Assembly (NCBI GenBank): GCA_003211135.1
Contig: QCTN01000002.1
Coordinates: forward strand, 1-64,000
DNA: 64,000 nucleotides
DNA from: Prochlorococcus sp. AG-673-L20
GTDB lineage: Bacteria; Cyanobacteriota; Cyanobacteriia; PCC-6307; Cyanobiaceae
Direction: 5' to 3'
Shown: positions 29,017 through 37,336 of the stretch, one piece after another
How the letters are laid out: every line of letters starts with the position of its first letter
Numbering within the stretch: position 1 is the first letter of the stretch
Notes under the pieces: model-generated
Seen by the model: only the letters and a program-made list of their open reading frames with translations
Database searches by the model: none
What the model was told of the DNA's origin: nothing
Made by a program: the position numbers and the translations under genes

Positions 29017-29220
29017 TTATAAGTTGATTGGATTAGTCATTGCTTTTAGTACGAAATAAAATGTTATGAAGGCACTTATTACTGAAGAAATTAAACCAAC
29101 CAATGTTAATGGATTTGACCTATTTTTAAATAAAGGTTCTAGTAAAGCAACTAATCCTCCAGCAATAATAGAAATTAAATATTTAGGATATCTTGCAACA
29201 TTAGAGAAAAATTGGCCCAT
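29017..29220 (-). CDS. DUF751 family small membrane protein
   Basis: 67 residues from the ATG at 29220 (MGQFFSNVARYPKYLI), matching the DUF751 start; the ORF-track ATG adds three residues. Two TM helices (about 13-30 and 42-60). Related to plastid Ycf33-like proteins. Function unknown. 5 bases before rbfA. Confidence 0.85.
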   Translation of the reverse strand: MGQFFSNVARYPKYLISIIAGGLVALLEPLFKNRSNPLTLVGLISSVISAFITFYFVLKAMTNPINL

Positions 29221-29274
29221 TAGCTCCACAATTTGATTACTTTTTTAGCTAAGTTTTAACAAACATTAAACAGC

Positions 29275-30000
29275 ATGATTACATTATATCAATTTAGACA
29301 TAGCGCTTTTTGCTTAAAGACAAGAATGGCTCTTCACGCGAAGAAATTGCAATATAGAGTTGAAGAAGTTACACCAGGCTTAGGTCAATTTGAAATCTTT
29401 AAGATATCAGGTCAAAAACAAGTCCCAATAATTGTTGATGATAATGATCAAATTATTAGTGACTCTACAATTATTTGTGAATATATAAATAAAAAAAATG
29501 ATAATAATCAACTTTTTCCAGAAGATCCTTTGTTGTTTGCACAATGCAAATTAATAGAGGATTGGGCTGACACTACTATGGCCTCAACTTGTAGAAAAGC
29601 TCTTATTAAATCTGCGATAGAGAATCCACAACTACGTACTGCTTTACTTCCAGATGAAATACCATCTTCAGTAAAAGGATTAGTTGATAAATTACCTTTT
29701 AAAAATCTTAGTAAAATTTCTAATGTAGTTTTATCTTCCAAAGATAATTTAGAACTTCAAAAAATATTAGAGGCTTTATCAAAAGCCCTAATTAATAAAA
29801 AATATTTAATAGGTGATAATTTATCAATAGCTGATATTGCAATTGCTGCGCAATTATCTCTTCTTAAATTTCCAAAATCATCGGGACCAATTCTTTCTGG
29901 GGAAGGTTGTCAAGAATACATAAATAATCCTTATTTAGAAAATATATTTATCTGGAGAAACAACATAGAGGAATATCTTTTTAGTGCTAATTCTCAATAA
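29275..30000 (+). CDS. Glutathione S-transferase family protein
   Basis: 241 residues. N-terminal thioredoxin-like domain ITLYQFRHSAFCLKTRMALHAKKL with QKQVPIIVDD (cis-Pro) and ISDSTIICEYI, the glutathione gamma-Glu site. The all-helical C-terminal domain contains IGDNLSIADIAIAAQL. The substrate is unknown. Its 3' end overlaps the convergent signal-peptide protein by 14 bases. Confidence 0.88.
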   Translation: MITLYQFRHSAFCLKTRMALHAKKLQYRVEEVTPGLGQFEIFKISGQKQVPIIVDDNDQIISDSTIICEYINKKNDNNQLFPEDPLLFAQCKLIEDWADTTMASTCRKALIKSAIENPQLRTALLPDEIPSSVKGLVDKLPFKNLSKISNVVLSSKDNLELQKILEALSKALINKKYLIGDNLSIADIAIAAQLSLLKFPKSSGPILSGEGCQEYINNPYLENIFIWRNNIEEYLFSANSQ

Positions 30001-30697
30001 ATTTAAACGATAATTTATATTTACCAGTTTTAATTGCATGAACTGAGGGATCTCCAACTTTAGAACCGTATGTAGCAACATATTGAAAACCGCAGATATC
30101 TGGTTTTAAAGTATCTTCTGCAATAGAAAAATTAAGATTACATTTTTGAAATTTACTAATTGTCTCAACCTGATTAACCCTAGATACTCCAGGTTTATGA
30201 ACAGTTTGAAGAACTAATTCGTCAGCAAAAAACATATCATCATCTTGGATCTGTGTTCTTCCTGTAATCCTGGAATCAATAAATAAATCATCTTTCAAAT
30301 AAGTTATTTGTTTGTTAATTGATTTAGGATCATTGATAACTTTGATCAAATTCTCACCAAATATTGCTTTGCCAATTGACTCGGAATTTTTTGAACGATT
30401 ACCAATAACTTCATTTAAATTATTTTTGAAAAAATTTACTTTGTAAATAACTGGTGCTTGAGACGCATCTTCTAAATCTTGCGAAGTAATAAGCCAATTC
30501 CCCTCAAACCAATTAGGATAAATCAAATCTATTGAAGTATTTGAAAATTTAAAATTTGGCAAGTATAGTTCTGGCCATAAATTTTCTCTTTCATTCAAAA
30601 ATTCTCTTACATTATGATCATTGAAAGCAAATGCATTATTAAAAGAAAGCAGTTGAATTATTAAAAAAATAATTAATCCCCAAAAATTTTTAATCAT
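29987..30697 (-). CDS. Exported protein, probable thylakoid-lumen or periplasmic (DUF6816-like)
   Basis: 236 residues. A Sec signal peptide covers residues 1-25 (FWGLIIFLIIQLLSF, ending NNAFAF). The mature part has DLIYPNWFEGNWLITSQ, IGKAIFGENLI, SRITGRTQ and a late region GVSRVNQVETISKF, a pattern I associate with the cyanobacterial/plastid DUF6816 family; that name is from memory. Function unknown. Its start codon overlaps that of the divergent CRR7-like gene on a shared CATG. Confidence 0.8.
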   Translation of the reverse strand: MIKNFWGLIIFLIIQLLSFNNAFAFNDHNVREFLNERENLWPELYLPNFKFSNTSIDLIYPNWFEGNWLITSQDLEDASQAPVIYKVNFFKNNLNEVIGNRSKNSESIGKAIFGENLIKVINDPKSINKQITYLKDDLFIDSRITGRTQIQDDDMFFADELVLQTVHKPGVSRVNQVETISKFQKCNLNFSIAEDTLKPDICGFQYVATYGSKVGDPSVHAIKTGKYKLSFKFIEN

Positions 30698-30953
30698 GTC
30701 TAATCCATTAATAAGATCTGAAGACCATTTTGTATTATTAGAGCCAGATTCAAAAGAAAAAATAGTAACTAAAAAAGAAGCAATATTATGGTTAAGAAAT
30801 TGGCTTCCTAAGGTTGATTCATCAACTATATATCAAAAAAAAGATTATTCCAATGAGGCATTTCTCGAAGAATTATTAGAAAGTACTTATGAATTAGAAA
30901 TAAAATTTGGATTCGTTATAAAATGGTTTGCTGTCAGAGTAGAACCTGATTAA
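30696..30953 (+). CDS. CRR7-like protein (chlororespiratory reduction 7)
   Basis: 85 residues. FVLLEPDSKEKIVTKKEAILWLRNWL, LLESTYELEI and the C-terminal FVIKWFAVRVEPD match the CRR7 family, which in plants is needed for NDH-1 subcomplex assembly. With ndhM and ndhO it makes three NDH-1-linked genes in this window. Its ATG shares the palindrome CATG with the divergent exported-protein gene, and its stop overlaps aroK by 4 bases. Confidence 0.75.
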   Translation: MSNPLIRSEDHFVLLEPDSKEKIVTKKEAILWLRNWLPKVDSSTIYQKKDYSNEAFLEELLESTYELEIKFGFVIKWFAVRVEPD

Positions 30954-31507
30954 TTTATAATTTTTTTATGAATTCCATAAATTATTTCTTTTGCAACTTC
31001 TTTAACGTCTTCGTTATTAACCTCAACTCTTAAGTCAGCCTGAGAATATAAATTTTTTCTAGATTGAAAAATTTGGTTATATAAGCCACTTAAATCTTTT
31101 CCCTGCAATAGAGGTCTATTTTCAATATCTTTTTTCAACCTCTCAAGAGCAATCTCTTGATTTGTATCAATCCAAATAATAATTCCTTGCCTTAAAACAC
31201 CCCAGTTTTCTGGTTTAGAAATAATTCCTCCACCAGTAGAAACTATTAAAGAAGGGATTTTAATTGTTTCTTTTAAGCAATTTGTTTCTAGTTCTCGGAA
31301 TGTTTTTTCTCCATCTTCCTGAAACATTTCATTAATTGTTTTTTTTGCTATATTCTCTATTAGTTCATCCAGATCAATATACTTATACCTCAATAATTCG
31401 GCTAATACTGGACCAGTTTTAGATTTACCACTAGCCATCATACCTATCAAATATATACTTCTTCCTTTGATTATTTTTTTTGTTTTCTGAATAATAGATT
31501 TTTCCAT
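30950..31507 (-). CDS. aroK: Shikimate kinase
   Basis: Phosphorylates shikimate in aromatic amino acid synthesis. Walker A GMMASGKSKTG (residues 22-32); D47-E48 in IDLDELIE; the shikimate-binding GG motif STGGGI; NRPLLQG in the lid. 185 residues, full length. The start at 31507 puts the P-loop at residue 22 after a short lead. Confidence 0.94.
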   Translation of the reverse strand: MEKSIIQKTKKIIKGRSIYLIGMMASGKSKTGPVLAELLRYKYIDLDELIENIAKKTINEMFQEDGEKTFRELETNCLKETIKIPSLIVSTGGGIISKPENWGVLRQGIIIWIDTNQEIALERLKKDIENRPLLQGKDLSGLYNQIFQSRKNLYSQADLRVEVNNEDVKEVAKEIIYGIHKKIIN

Positions 31508-31557
31508 ACAGACAAAAGAGTATATAAAACCTTAAGATAGTATTATTACAGACATTT

Positions 31558-32484
31558 ATGACTTTTACACATACCAAACCATTACATGGCCAGGGACGTG
31601 ATTGCGTCATAACTCGACGTGCCTGTTTTAGTTCGAGTCATCGTTATTGGCTTCCTGAAAAAAGCTCAGAAGATAATTTCTCTCTCTTTGGGAAATGTAG
31701 TATAGCTCCAGGACATGGCCATAATTACGAACTTATCGTATCAATGGGGGGCAAACTTGACTCGGATGGAATGGTCCTTAATCTTTCTGAGGTAAAACAT
31801 TCTATTAAGAGTAAGGTTACTGGACAATTAGATTTTCGTTTTTTAAATGACGTATGGCCTGAATTTAATATTCATAGTCAAGAAGGCATTCTTCCAACGA
31901 CTGAGGCTCTAGTTAAAGTTATCTGGAATCGTTTAAAAGATGAACTACCTCTTACAAGTTTAAGACTTTATGAAAGCCCAAATTTATGGGCAGATTATTA
32001 TGGAAAAAACATGGAAGCTTTATTAACAATTCAAAGTCATTTTAATGCTGCTCACCGATTAGCAAAAGATGAGATTTCTCTTGATGAAAACAAGAAGATT
32101 TACGGTAAATGTGCCAGGGTAAATGGACATGGACATAATTATTTTCTCGATGTAACTGTCCGAGGAAAAATTGATCCAAGAACTGGGATGATATGTGATT
32201 TACCATCATTACAAGCAATTATTGATGATCTTATAGTTGAACCGTTTGATCATACTTTCTTGAACAAAGATATCGAATATTTTAAAACTTGCGTCCCAAC
32301 ATGTGAAAATATTGCACTACACATTGCGGATATTCTCTCATCTCCGATTAAAAAAATTGGAGCAAATCTTCACAAGATAAAACTTCAAGAGAGTCCAAAT
32401 AATGCTGCGGAAATTTATGTTGAACAAAGCGTACCAAATTCTTTGCAAAGAAATCTTACTAATTCTTTAGTTGCTCAAGCTTGA
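31558..32484 (+). CDS. Tandem 6-pyruvoyltetrahydropterin synthase / QueD-fold protein
   Basis: 308 residues comprising two PTPS-fold domains. Domain 1 (about 17-150): zinc His SSSHRYW (H28) and GKCSIAPGHGHNYEL. Domain 2 (about 158-295): QSHFNAAHRL and GKCARVNGHGHNYFL. Both keep the zinc HxH ligands. The family includes PTPS (pterin synthesis) and QueD (queuosine precursor, 6-carboxytetrahydropterin synthase); the reaction here is not resolved. Normal members are 120-150 residues, so this is a duplication-fusion. Followed by a RibD_C gene with a 4-base overlap, consistent with a reductive pterin step. Confidence 0.88.
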   Translation: MTFTHTKPLHGQGRDCVITRRACFSSSHRYWLPEKSSEDNFSLFGKCSIAPGHGHNYELIVSMGGKLDSDGMVLNLSEVKHSIKSKVTGQLDFRFLNDVWPEFNIHSQEGILPTTEALVKVIWNRLKDELPLTSLRLYESPNLWADYYGKNMEALLTIQSHFNAAHRLAKDEISLDENKKIYGKCARVNGHGHNYFLDVTVRGKIDPRTGMICDLPSLQAIIDDLIVEPFDHTFLNKDIEYFKTCVPTCENIALHIADILSSPIKKIGANLHKIKLQESPNNAAEIYVEQSVPNSLQRNLTNSLVAQA

Positions 32485-33143
32485 ATACTCCAAGCATAGC
32501 GATCATTATCGCTTCTAGTTTAGATGGAAGGATTGCCTTCCCAAGTGGAGGAGAATCTCATCTTGGAAGTAAGGCAGATAGGAGAATGTTAGATGAAAAC
32601 TTATCAATAGTTGACGCTACCATTTTTGGATTGGGAACTCTAAAAGCTCATCAAAGTACATATTTAGTAAAAAATCATTGTAAAAATGGCGAAATAAAAA
32701 TTTCAAAAAATCAGCCTATTTCTATAGTTGCCTCCAATAGCAAAAAATTTAAAAAAGATTGGAATTATTTCAATCAACCAATTAAAAGATGGTTAATCAG
32801 CTCTAATAAAAAAGATGCAATAGAGAGTAAAGACTTTGACAAAGAAATTTTCTACAAAAATTCCTGGAGTAAAACCTTGTTAAGTATTAAAAAAGCTGGA
32901 ATCAATCGTCTAGCACTTCTTGGTGGAGCAAATCTTATAAATTCTTTTATGAAAGAAGATTTAATTGATGAAATCAAAATTACTATAGCCCCAAGAATTA
33001 TTGGAGGAAAATTTACATGGATACCTGCTGAACAAACAAATGAAATTTTTAATTTAAAGCAATTTTGGAATATAAAATCGATTCAAGAATTAGATAAAAA
33101 TGAAATATATATTCATTACATAAGAAAAACTAAAGATGATTAA
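32481..33143 (+). CDS. RibD C-terminal-domain reductase
   Basis: 220 residues of the RibD_C/dihydrofolate-reductase-like fold: SIAIIIASSLDGRIAFPSGG at the start, ATIFGLGTLKAH, and LALLGGANLINSFMKEDLIDEIKITIAPRIIGG. The deaminase half of RibD is absent. Members reduce ribosylaminopyrimidine or pterin substrates with NADPH. It starts with TTG at 32481, overlapping the stop of the PTPS gene (TTGA), so the pair is coupled; a shared pterin pathway is my inference. Confidence 0.85.
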   Translation: MNTPSIAIIIASSLDGRIAFPSGGESHLGSKADRRMLDENLSIVDATIFGLGTLKAHQSTYLVKNHCKNGEIKISKNQPISIVASNSKKFKKDWNYFNQPIKRWLISSNKKDAIESKDFDKEIFYKNSWSKTLLSIKKAGINRLALLGGANLINSFMKEDLIDEIKITIAPRIIGGKFTWIPAEQTNEIFNLKQFWNIKSIQELDKNEIYIHYIRKTKDD

Positions 33144-33154
33144 AGTAAAAAAAT

Positions 33155-34309
33155 ATGAATTATACTGAGCACAAAATTGAAATTAAACTATCAATTCAAG
33201 AAATAAATAAAGAAACATGGAATGAATTAAGAAAAGAAATCAACAATCCATTTTATGAATGGGAATGGCTCTATAACCTTGAGTTATCGAAAAGTGTCTC
33301 AAGACAAACTGGATGGCAACCTTTATATTTTATTGCTTATGAAAATGAAGAAATATGCGGCATAGCTCCACTTTTTCTTAAAAATCATAGTTATGGAGAA
33401 TTTATTTTTGATCAATCCTTTGCAAGATTAGCGGAAGATTTAAATTTAAATTATTATCCTAAGCTCATTGGGATGAGCCCTTACAGCCCTATTAATGGAT
33501 ATGAATTTTTATATAAAGAGAATACAAACAAAAACCATATTACAGATTCATTAATAAAAAATATTGATGACTTTGCGTTGAAAAATAATATCTTGAGTTG
33601 CAATTTCTTATATGTAAACGAAGATTGGGGCAAACATCTCCAATCATTAGGATATCAGGAATGGATAAATACAAGTAGTGAATGGAAGAGAAATGGTGAA
33701 AAGACATTTGATGATTTTTTATCCAGGTTCAACTCTAATCAAAGAAAAAACATTAAAAAAGAAAGAAAATCAATTTCAAAACAAAATCTCGAGATAAAAA
33801 TTCATACAGAAGAGAGTATAAATCTAGAAATTATTCAAAAAATGCATAATTTCTACGAACAGCATTGTTTGAGATGGGGAGTATGGGGTAGCAAATATCT
33901 TACCTCTGAATTTTTTGAAAACATTCTTGAAAATAGAAGAAATCTATTGTTGTTTAGTGCATCAAGAAATGATTCTGAAAGTACGATTGCAATGTCAATG
34001 TGCATAAAAAGTGAAAAAAATATATGGGGTAGATATTGGGGTAGTCAAGAAGAGGTACTTAATTTACATTTTGAATTATGCTATTACCAGCCTATTGAGT
34101 GGGCAATAAAAAATAACATTGAAAGTTTTGATCCTGGAGCAGGGGGTAAACACAAAAGAAGAAGAGGTTTTTATGCAAAAGGTACTAAAAGTTTTCACAA
34201 ATGGTTTAACAAAAACATGGAAGATATAATTACCCCTTGGTTAAATGAAGTTAATTTTCAAACTATGAAAGAAATTGAGTTAGAAAATAATTCTATCCCT
34301 TTTAAATAA
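33155..34309 (+). CDS. FemAB/GNAT-like protein (COG3146-type)
   Basis: 384 residues with a GNAT-type double domain: FYEWEWLYNLELSKSVSRQTGWQPLYFIAY near the N-terminus, RFNSNQRKNIKKERKS mid-protein and WGRYWGSQEEVLNLHFELCYYQPIEWAI, ending DPGAGGKHKRRRGF. This fits the COG3146 'peptidogalycan biosynthesis' group seen in proteobacteria and cyanobacteria. No activity is established. Follows RibD_C by 11 bases. Confidence 0.8.
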   Translation: MNYTEHKIEIKLSIQEINKETWNELRKEINNPFYEWEWLYNLELSKSVSRQTGWQPLYFIAYENEEICGIAPLFLKNHSYGEFIFDQSFARLAEDLNLNYYPKLIGMSPYSPINGYEFLYKENTNKNHITDSLIKNIDDFALKNNILSCNFLYVNEDWGKHLQSLGYQEWINTSSEWKRNGEKTFDDFLSRFNSNQRKNIKKERKSISKQNLEIKIHTEESINLEIIQKMHNFYEQHCLRWGVWGSKYLTSEFFENILENRRNLLLFSASRNDSESTIAMSMCIKSEKNIWGRYWGSQEEVLNLHFELCYYQPIEWAIKNNIESFDPGAGGKHKRRRGFYAKGTKSFHKWFNKNMEDIITPWLNEVNFQTMKEIELENNSIPFK

Positions 34310-34350
34310 AATAAAAATTAATTTGTCTTAGCATTGCTTAATATTAATAA

Positions 34351-34356
34351 TATAAT
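34351..34356 (+). promoter_or_regulatory. -10 element of the DUF4346 gene
   Basis: TATAAT 18 bases before the ATG at 34375. It supports the ATG over the TTG at 34369, which would be only about 12 bases from the -10 box. Confidence 0.45.
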
Positions 34357-34374
34357 TTTATTAAAAATTTGAAG

Positions 34375-34761
34375 ATGGATTTTATTAAAATATTTGAAAA
34401 AAAAATAGATATAGATAATGATTTATCTAATAGATATATTGATCTAGACCCAAATGGATATTTCATTATCAAGATAGATTTAGAAACAAAAAAAATTATC
34501 TTAGAACATTATTTAAATACTATTAATGAAGAGGGATATGCAATAGATCCAAAAACTAATGAGCCTATTAAATGTGACTCAAAAGAAATCAAAACTTGTA
34601 ATGAGACCTTCACAGGAATAAGCGCAAAAGAGATTGGAATAGCAATAACAGAAAAGCGTAATGATCTAATATCTAGATTTGATCATGCCTTATATTTAGG
34701 ACGAGAGTTACAAAAAGCAGAAGAATGTTTATACAAAGAATTACCCTACATACAAGATTAA
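34375..34761 (+). CDS. DUF4346 family protein
   Basis: 128 residues from the ATG at 34375. DLDPNGYFIIKID, EEGYAIDPKTNEPIKC, FTGISAKEIGIAI, FDHALYLGRELQKAEECL and the terminal PYIQD match a family found with cyanobacterial pterin/dihydropteroate-like proteins. No enzymatic residues recognised. Its neighbours upstream include the PTPS and RibD_C pair. Confidence 0.75.
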   Translation: MDFIKIFEKKIDIDNDLSNRYIDLDPNGYFIIKIDLETKKIILEHYLNTINEEGYAIDPKTNEPIKCDSKEIKTCNETFTGISAKEIGIAITEKRNDLISRFDHALYLGRELQKAEECLYKELPYIQD

Positions 34762-34826
34762 GAAATTCAACTAAAGAATTCTAATTCTTGTTGAGATGCT
34801 AAATTAAATAAAAATATAAAAGATAA

Positions 34827-34919
34827 ATGAACATCATTTTTTATTTTGCATTTCTAGGTTTTGGTTTTGGAGCCGCTTTCTTATTAGATAAACTTTTAAG
34901 AGCAGTTAAATTAATTTAG
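34827..34919 (+). CDS. petL: Probable cytochrome b6f subunit PetL
   Basis: 30 residues, one TM helix, missing from the ORF track: MNIIFYFAFLGFGFGAA followed by FLLDKLLRAVKLI. The spacing FYxxF, FG and the terminal VKLI match cyanobacterial PetL as I remember it (ending AIKSIKLI in Mastigocladus). PetL is a peripheral helix of cytochrome b6f that stabilises the dimer. PetG, PetM and PetN have different signatures. Lies between the DUF4346 gene and the convergent rimO. Confidence 0.65.
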   Translation: MNIIFYFAFLGFGFGAAFLLDKLLRAVKLI

Positions 34920-34925
34920 AAAAAT

Positions 34926-36290
34926 TCATAAGGTTTTTATAACTTCTCCATATAAATCATATTCATCGGCAAAACAAATTTTTGCTTCAACAAATCTACC
35001 GATATAATTTTTTTCATCTGCATTATTTTTAATAGATAAAATGACATTACCATCTATTTCAGGAGCAAAGTTATAAGAACGTCCTATCAGTTCTTTATTT
35101 TCAGATATTTTTTCTACTAATACCTTAACTTTAGTACCTACATATAACTGATTTTTTTTCTTAGAAATAGTTTGTTGAATGGATATTATATTATCTTTTC
35201 TTGCATCAGCTACTTCTGCAGGTACCCTATTTGGTAAATCGAAAGCCTTTGTTCCTTCCTCCGGAGAAAAAATAAAAACGCCCACATGATCAAAATTATG
35301 CCTATGCAAAAAATCTAAAAGATGTTGAAAATGTTTTTGATTTTCTCCTGGGAACCCAACAATTAAGCTTGTTCTTAATACAGCAGATGGTATTTGCTCT
35401 CTTATTTGACTCAAAATTGATTCATTCAAAGAAGCTTGCCAAGGTCTATTCATGCTCTTTAGAACGTCTGGGTGACTGTGTTGCAAAGGAAGATCAAAAT
35501 AGGGAACTATATTATTTGAATCTTTAAAAGCTTTAATAACTTCCTCAGTTAAACCAGTTGGATATGCATAATGAATTCGTATCCAAGGAACTGAAACTTT
35601 AGACAATTCTCGCAAGAGTCTTGCTAAAGAGGGTTGACCATAAATATCTTGACCATAATTTGTTGTAATTTGACTAATTAGTATTATTTCTTGAATCCCT
35701 TGAGCTGCAAGATTTTTTGCTTCAGAAACTATAGATTCTATAGTCCTACTGCGTTGAGGACCTCTTAACTTAGGAATTATACAAAATGCACACTTATAAT
35801 CACACCCTTCTGCGATACGAAGATAAGCAACAAATTTATTTTTATCTACATAGCGTGGAATTTTTTCATCTGCAATAAATTCAGGTATTTTTGACACTTC
35901 ATTAACAATTTCCCCTTTCTCTACTCGATTGATAACATTAGCTATTCTATGATAATCACCCGTTCCTACTAAACCTTTTATTTCAGGCATTTCTTTTAAA
36001 AGTTCTTCTTTGAAATGCTGGGCCATACAACCAGCAACTATTACCTCTTTGCCTTGATCAGTAAATTCAATTATCTTCCTAATAGATTCTTCTCTAGCTG
36101 TTTCTATAAAACTACAAGTATTAACTACAACCACATTCGCATCTTCAATATCATTACCTACTTCATATCCCTCTTTATCTAATAACCCTTGCATATGTTC
36201 AGTATCAACAAGATTTTTCTCACAACCAACGTGACTAAAAGCAACCTTTGAAATTTTTTTATATTTTACATTTTGATTATTTTGCTTCAC
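34926..36290 (-). CDS. rimO: Ribosomal protein uS12 methylthiotransferase RimO
   Basis: A radical-SAM enzyme that methylthiolates the S12 aspartate. The N-terminal UPF0004 domain has C23 ([10 protein letters not shown]), C59 (NTCSF) and C88 (GCMAQ); the radical-SAM cluster is C163-x3-C167-x2-C170 (CDYKCAFC); a TRAM domain ends the protein. GCEKNLVD(T/S)E distinguishes RimO from MiaB. 454 residues, full length. Needs two 4Fe-4S clusters. Confidence 0.95.
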   Translation of the reverse strand: MKQNNQNVKYKKISKVAFSHVGCEKNLVDTEHMQGLLDKEGYEVGNDIEDANVVVVNTCSFIETAREESIRKIIEFTDQGKEVIVAGCMAQHFKEELLKEMPEIKGLVGTGDYHRIANVINRVEKGEIVNEVSKIPEFIADEKIPRYVDKNKFVAYLRIAEGCDYKCAFCIIPKLRGPQRSRTIESIVSEAKNLAAQGIQEIILISQITTNYGQDIYGQPSLARLLRELSKVSVPWIRIHYAYPTGLTEEVIKAFKDSNNIVPYFDLPLQHSHPDVLKSMNRPWQASLNESILSQIREQIPSAVLRTSLIVGFPGENQKHFQHLLDFLHRHNFDHVGVFIFSPEEGTKAFDLPNRVPAEVADARKDNIISIQQTISKKKNQLYVGTKVKVLVEKISENKELIGRSYNFAPEIDGNVILSIKNNADEKNYIGRFVEAKICFADEYDLYGEVIKTL

Positions 36291-36397
36291 GTAATTTAGA
36301 TATTAGATAAAAATTAATCAACAAAGAAACTTGTTTATAAGTCTCATTCAAAGATAATATTAGAACAGATTCTGCAAATTACAAACATTAAAGATCT

Positions 36398-37336
36398 ATG
36401 GCTCTAAAGACTTTAAAAAGTAGAAATAAAAAAGATTTAAAATGGCCAAAAATTATAATTGCTATTCTAAGCACCATCGGATTAGTTGATACAGGTTCTA
36501 TTACTTTAAAAAATTGGGGATTATTTAAATCTCTTTCATGTCCTGGAATCAAAAATGGTTGCGAAACAGTTTTAAATAGTCCTTGGGGAACATTATTCGA
36601 GAATAGTCAATTCAATATTCCTCTCTCAATAGCAGGAGTTATTACTTATGGTTCAATACTAGGATTTTCAATATTTTTATCGCTGAATATAATTTCTCCT
36701 AAAGAAAAACTAAATAAGTTTATATGGTGGGTAATATTTTTAATCTCTTGTGCTTCTTCTGTATTTAGCATCCTTTTGATAAATATAATGTTGTTTAAAA
36801 TAAAAGCTTATTGTTTTTTTTGTATTCTTTCGGCAATTTTATCTATTTCCATCTTTATTATCTCTATGATTGGTGCAAAGTTTGAAAGTCGAGAACCTAT
36901 GTTTTATAGAGGATTAATTGTTGTTTTAACAGTTCTTATAGGAGGATTGATATGGTCAAATAGTGTTGACCCTTCTAATGCAATTGATATTTCAGATAGT
37001 ACAGAAAAAGTATCTCCTGCAATAACAACATCAAGCTCACCCCAGAAAATTAAGTTTGCTAAATTTCTAAGTGATAATAATATTAAAATGTTTAGCGCAT
37101 ACTGGTGTCCACATTGCCATGATCAAAAACAATTATTTGGCAAAAAAGCAGTTAAAGAGTTAATGATTATTGAGTGCGCACAAGACGGTAAAGATAATCA
37201 ATATAAACTTTGCAGAGAAAAACAGATTGAAGGGTTTCCATCATGGGAAATTAATGGTCAAATATATAGTGGGGTCAAAGATTTAAATGACTTGGCAATT
37301 ATGACTGAATATGAGGGCGATTCTAATTTTCAATAA
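36398..37336 (+). CDS. VKOR-thioredoxin fusion, disulfide-forming membrane protein
   Basis: 312 residues. Five or so TM helices form the vitamin K epoxide reductase domain with C48/C55 (SCPGIKNGC) and the redox CFFC (C139, C142). A linker leads to a thioredoxin-like domain with YWCPHC (C237, C240). In cyanobacteria and plastids this fusion oxidises lumenal/periplasmic thiols using plastoquinone. Convergent with nadB with a 14-base overlap. Confidence 0.93.
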   Translation: MALKTLKSRNKKDLKWPKIIIAILSTIGLVDTGSITLKNWGLFKSLSCPGIKNGCETVLNSPWGTLFENSQFNIPLSIAGVITYGSILGFSIFLSLNIISPKEKLNKFIWWVIFLISCASSVFSILLINIMLFKIKAYCFFCILSAILSISIFIISMIGAKFESREPMFYRGLIVVLTVLIGGLIWSNSVDPSNAIDISDSTEKVSPAITTSSSPQKIKFAKFLSDNNIKMFSAYWCPHCHDQKQLFGKKAVKELMIIECAQDGKDNQYKLCREKQIEGFPSWEINGQIYSGVKDLNDLAIMTEYEGDSNFQ

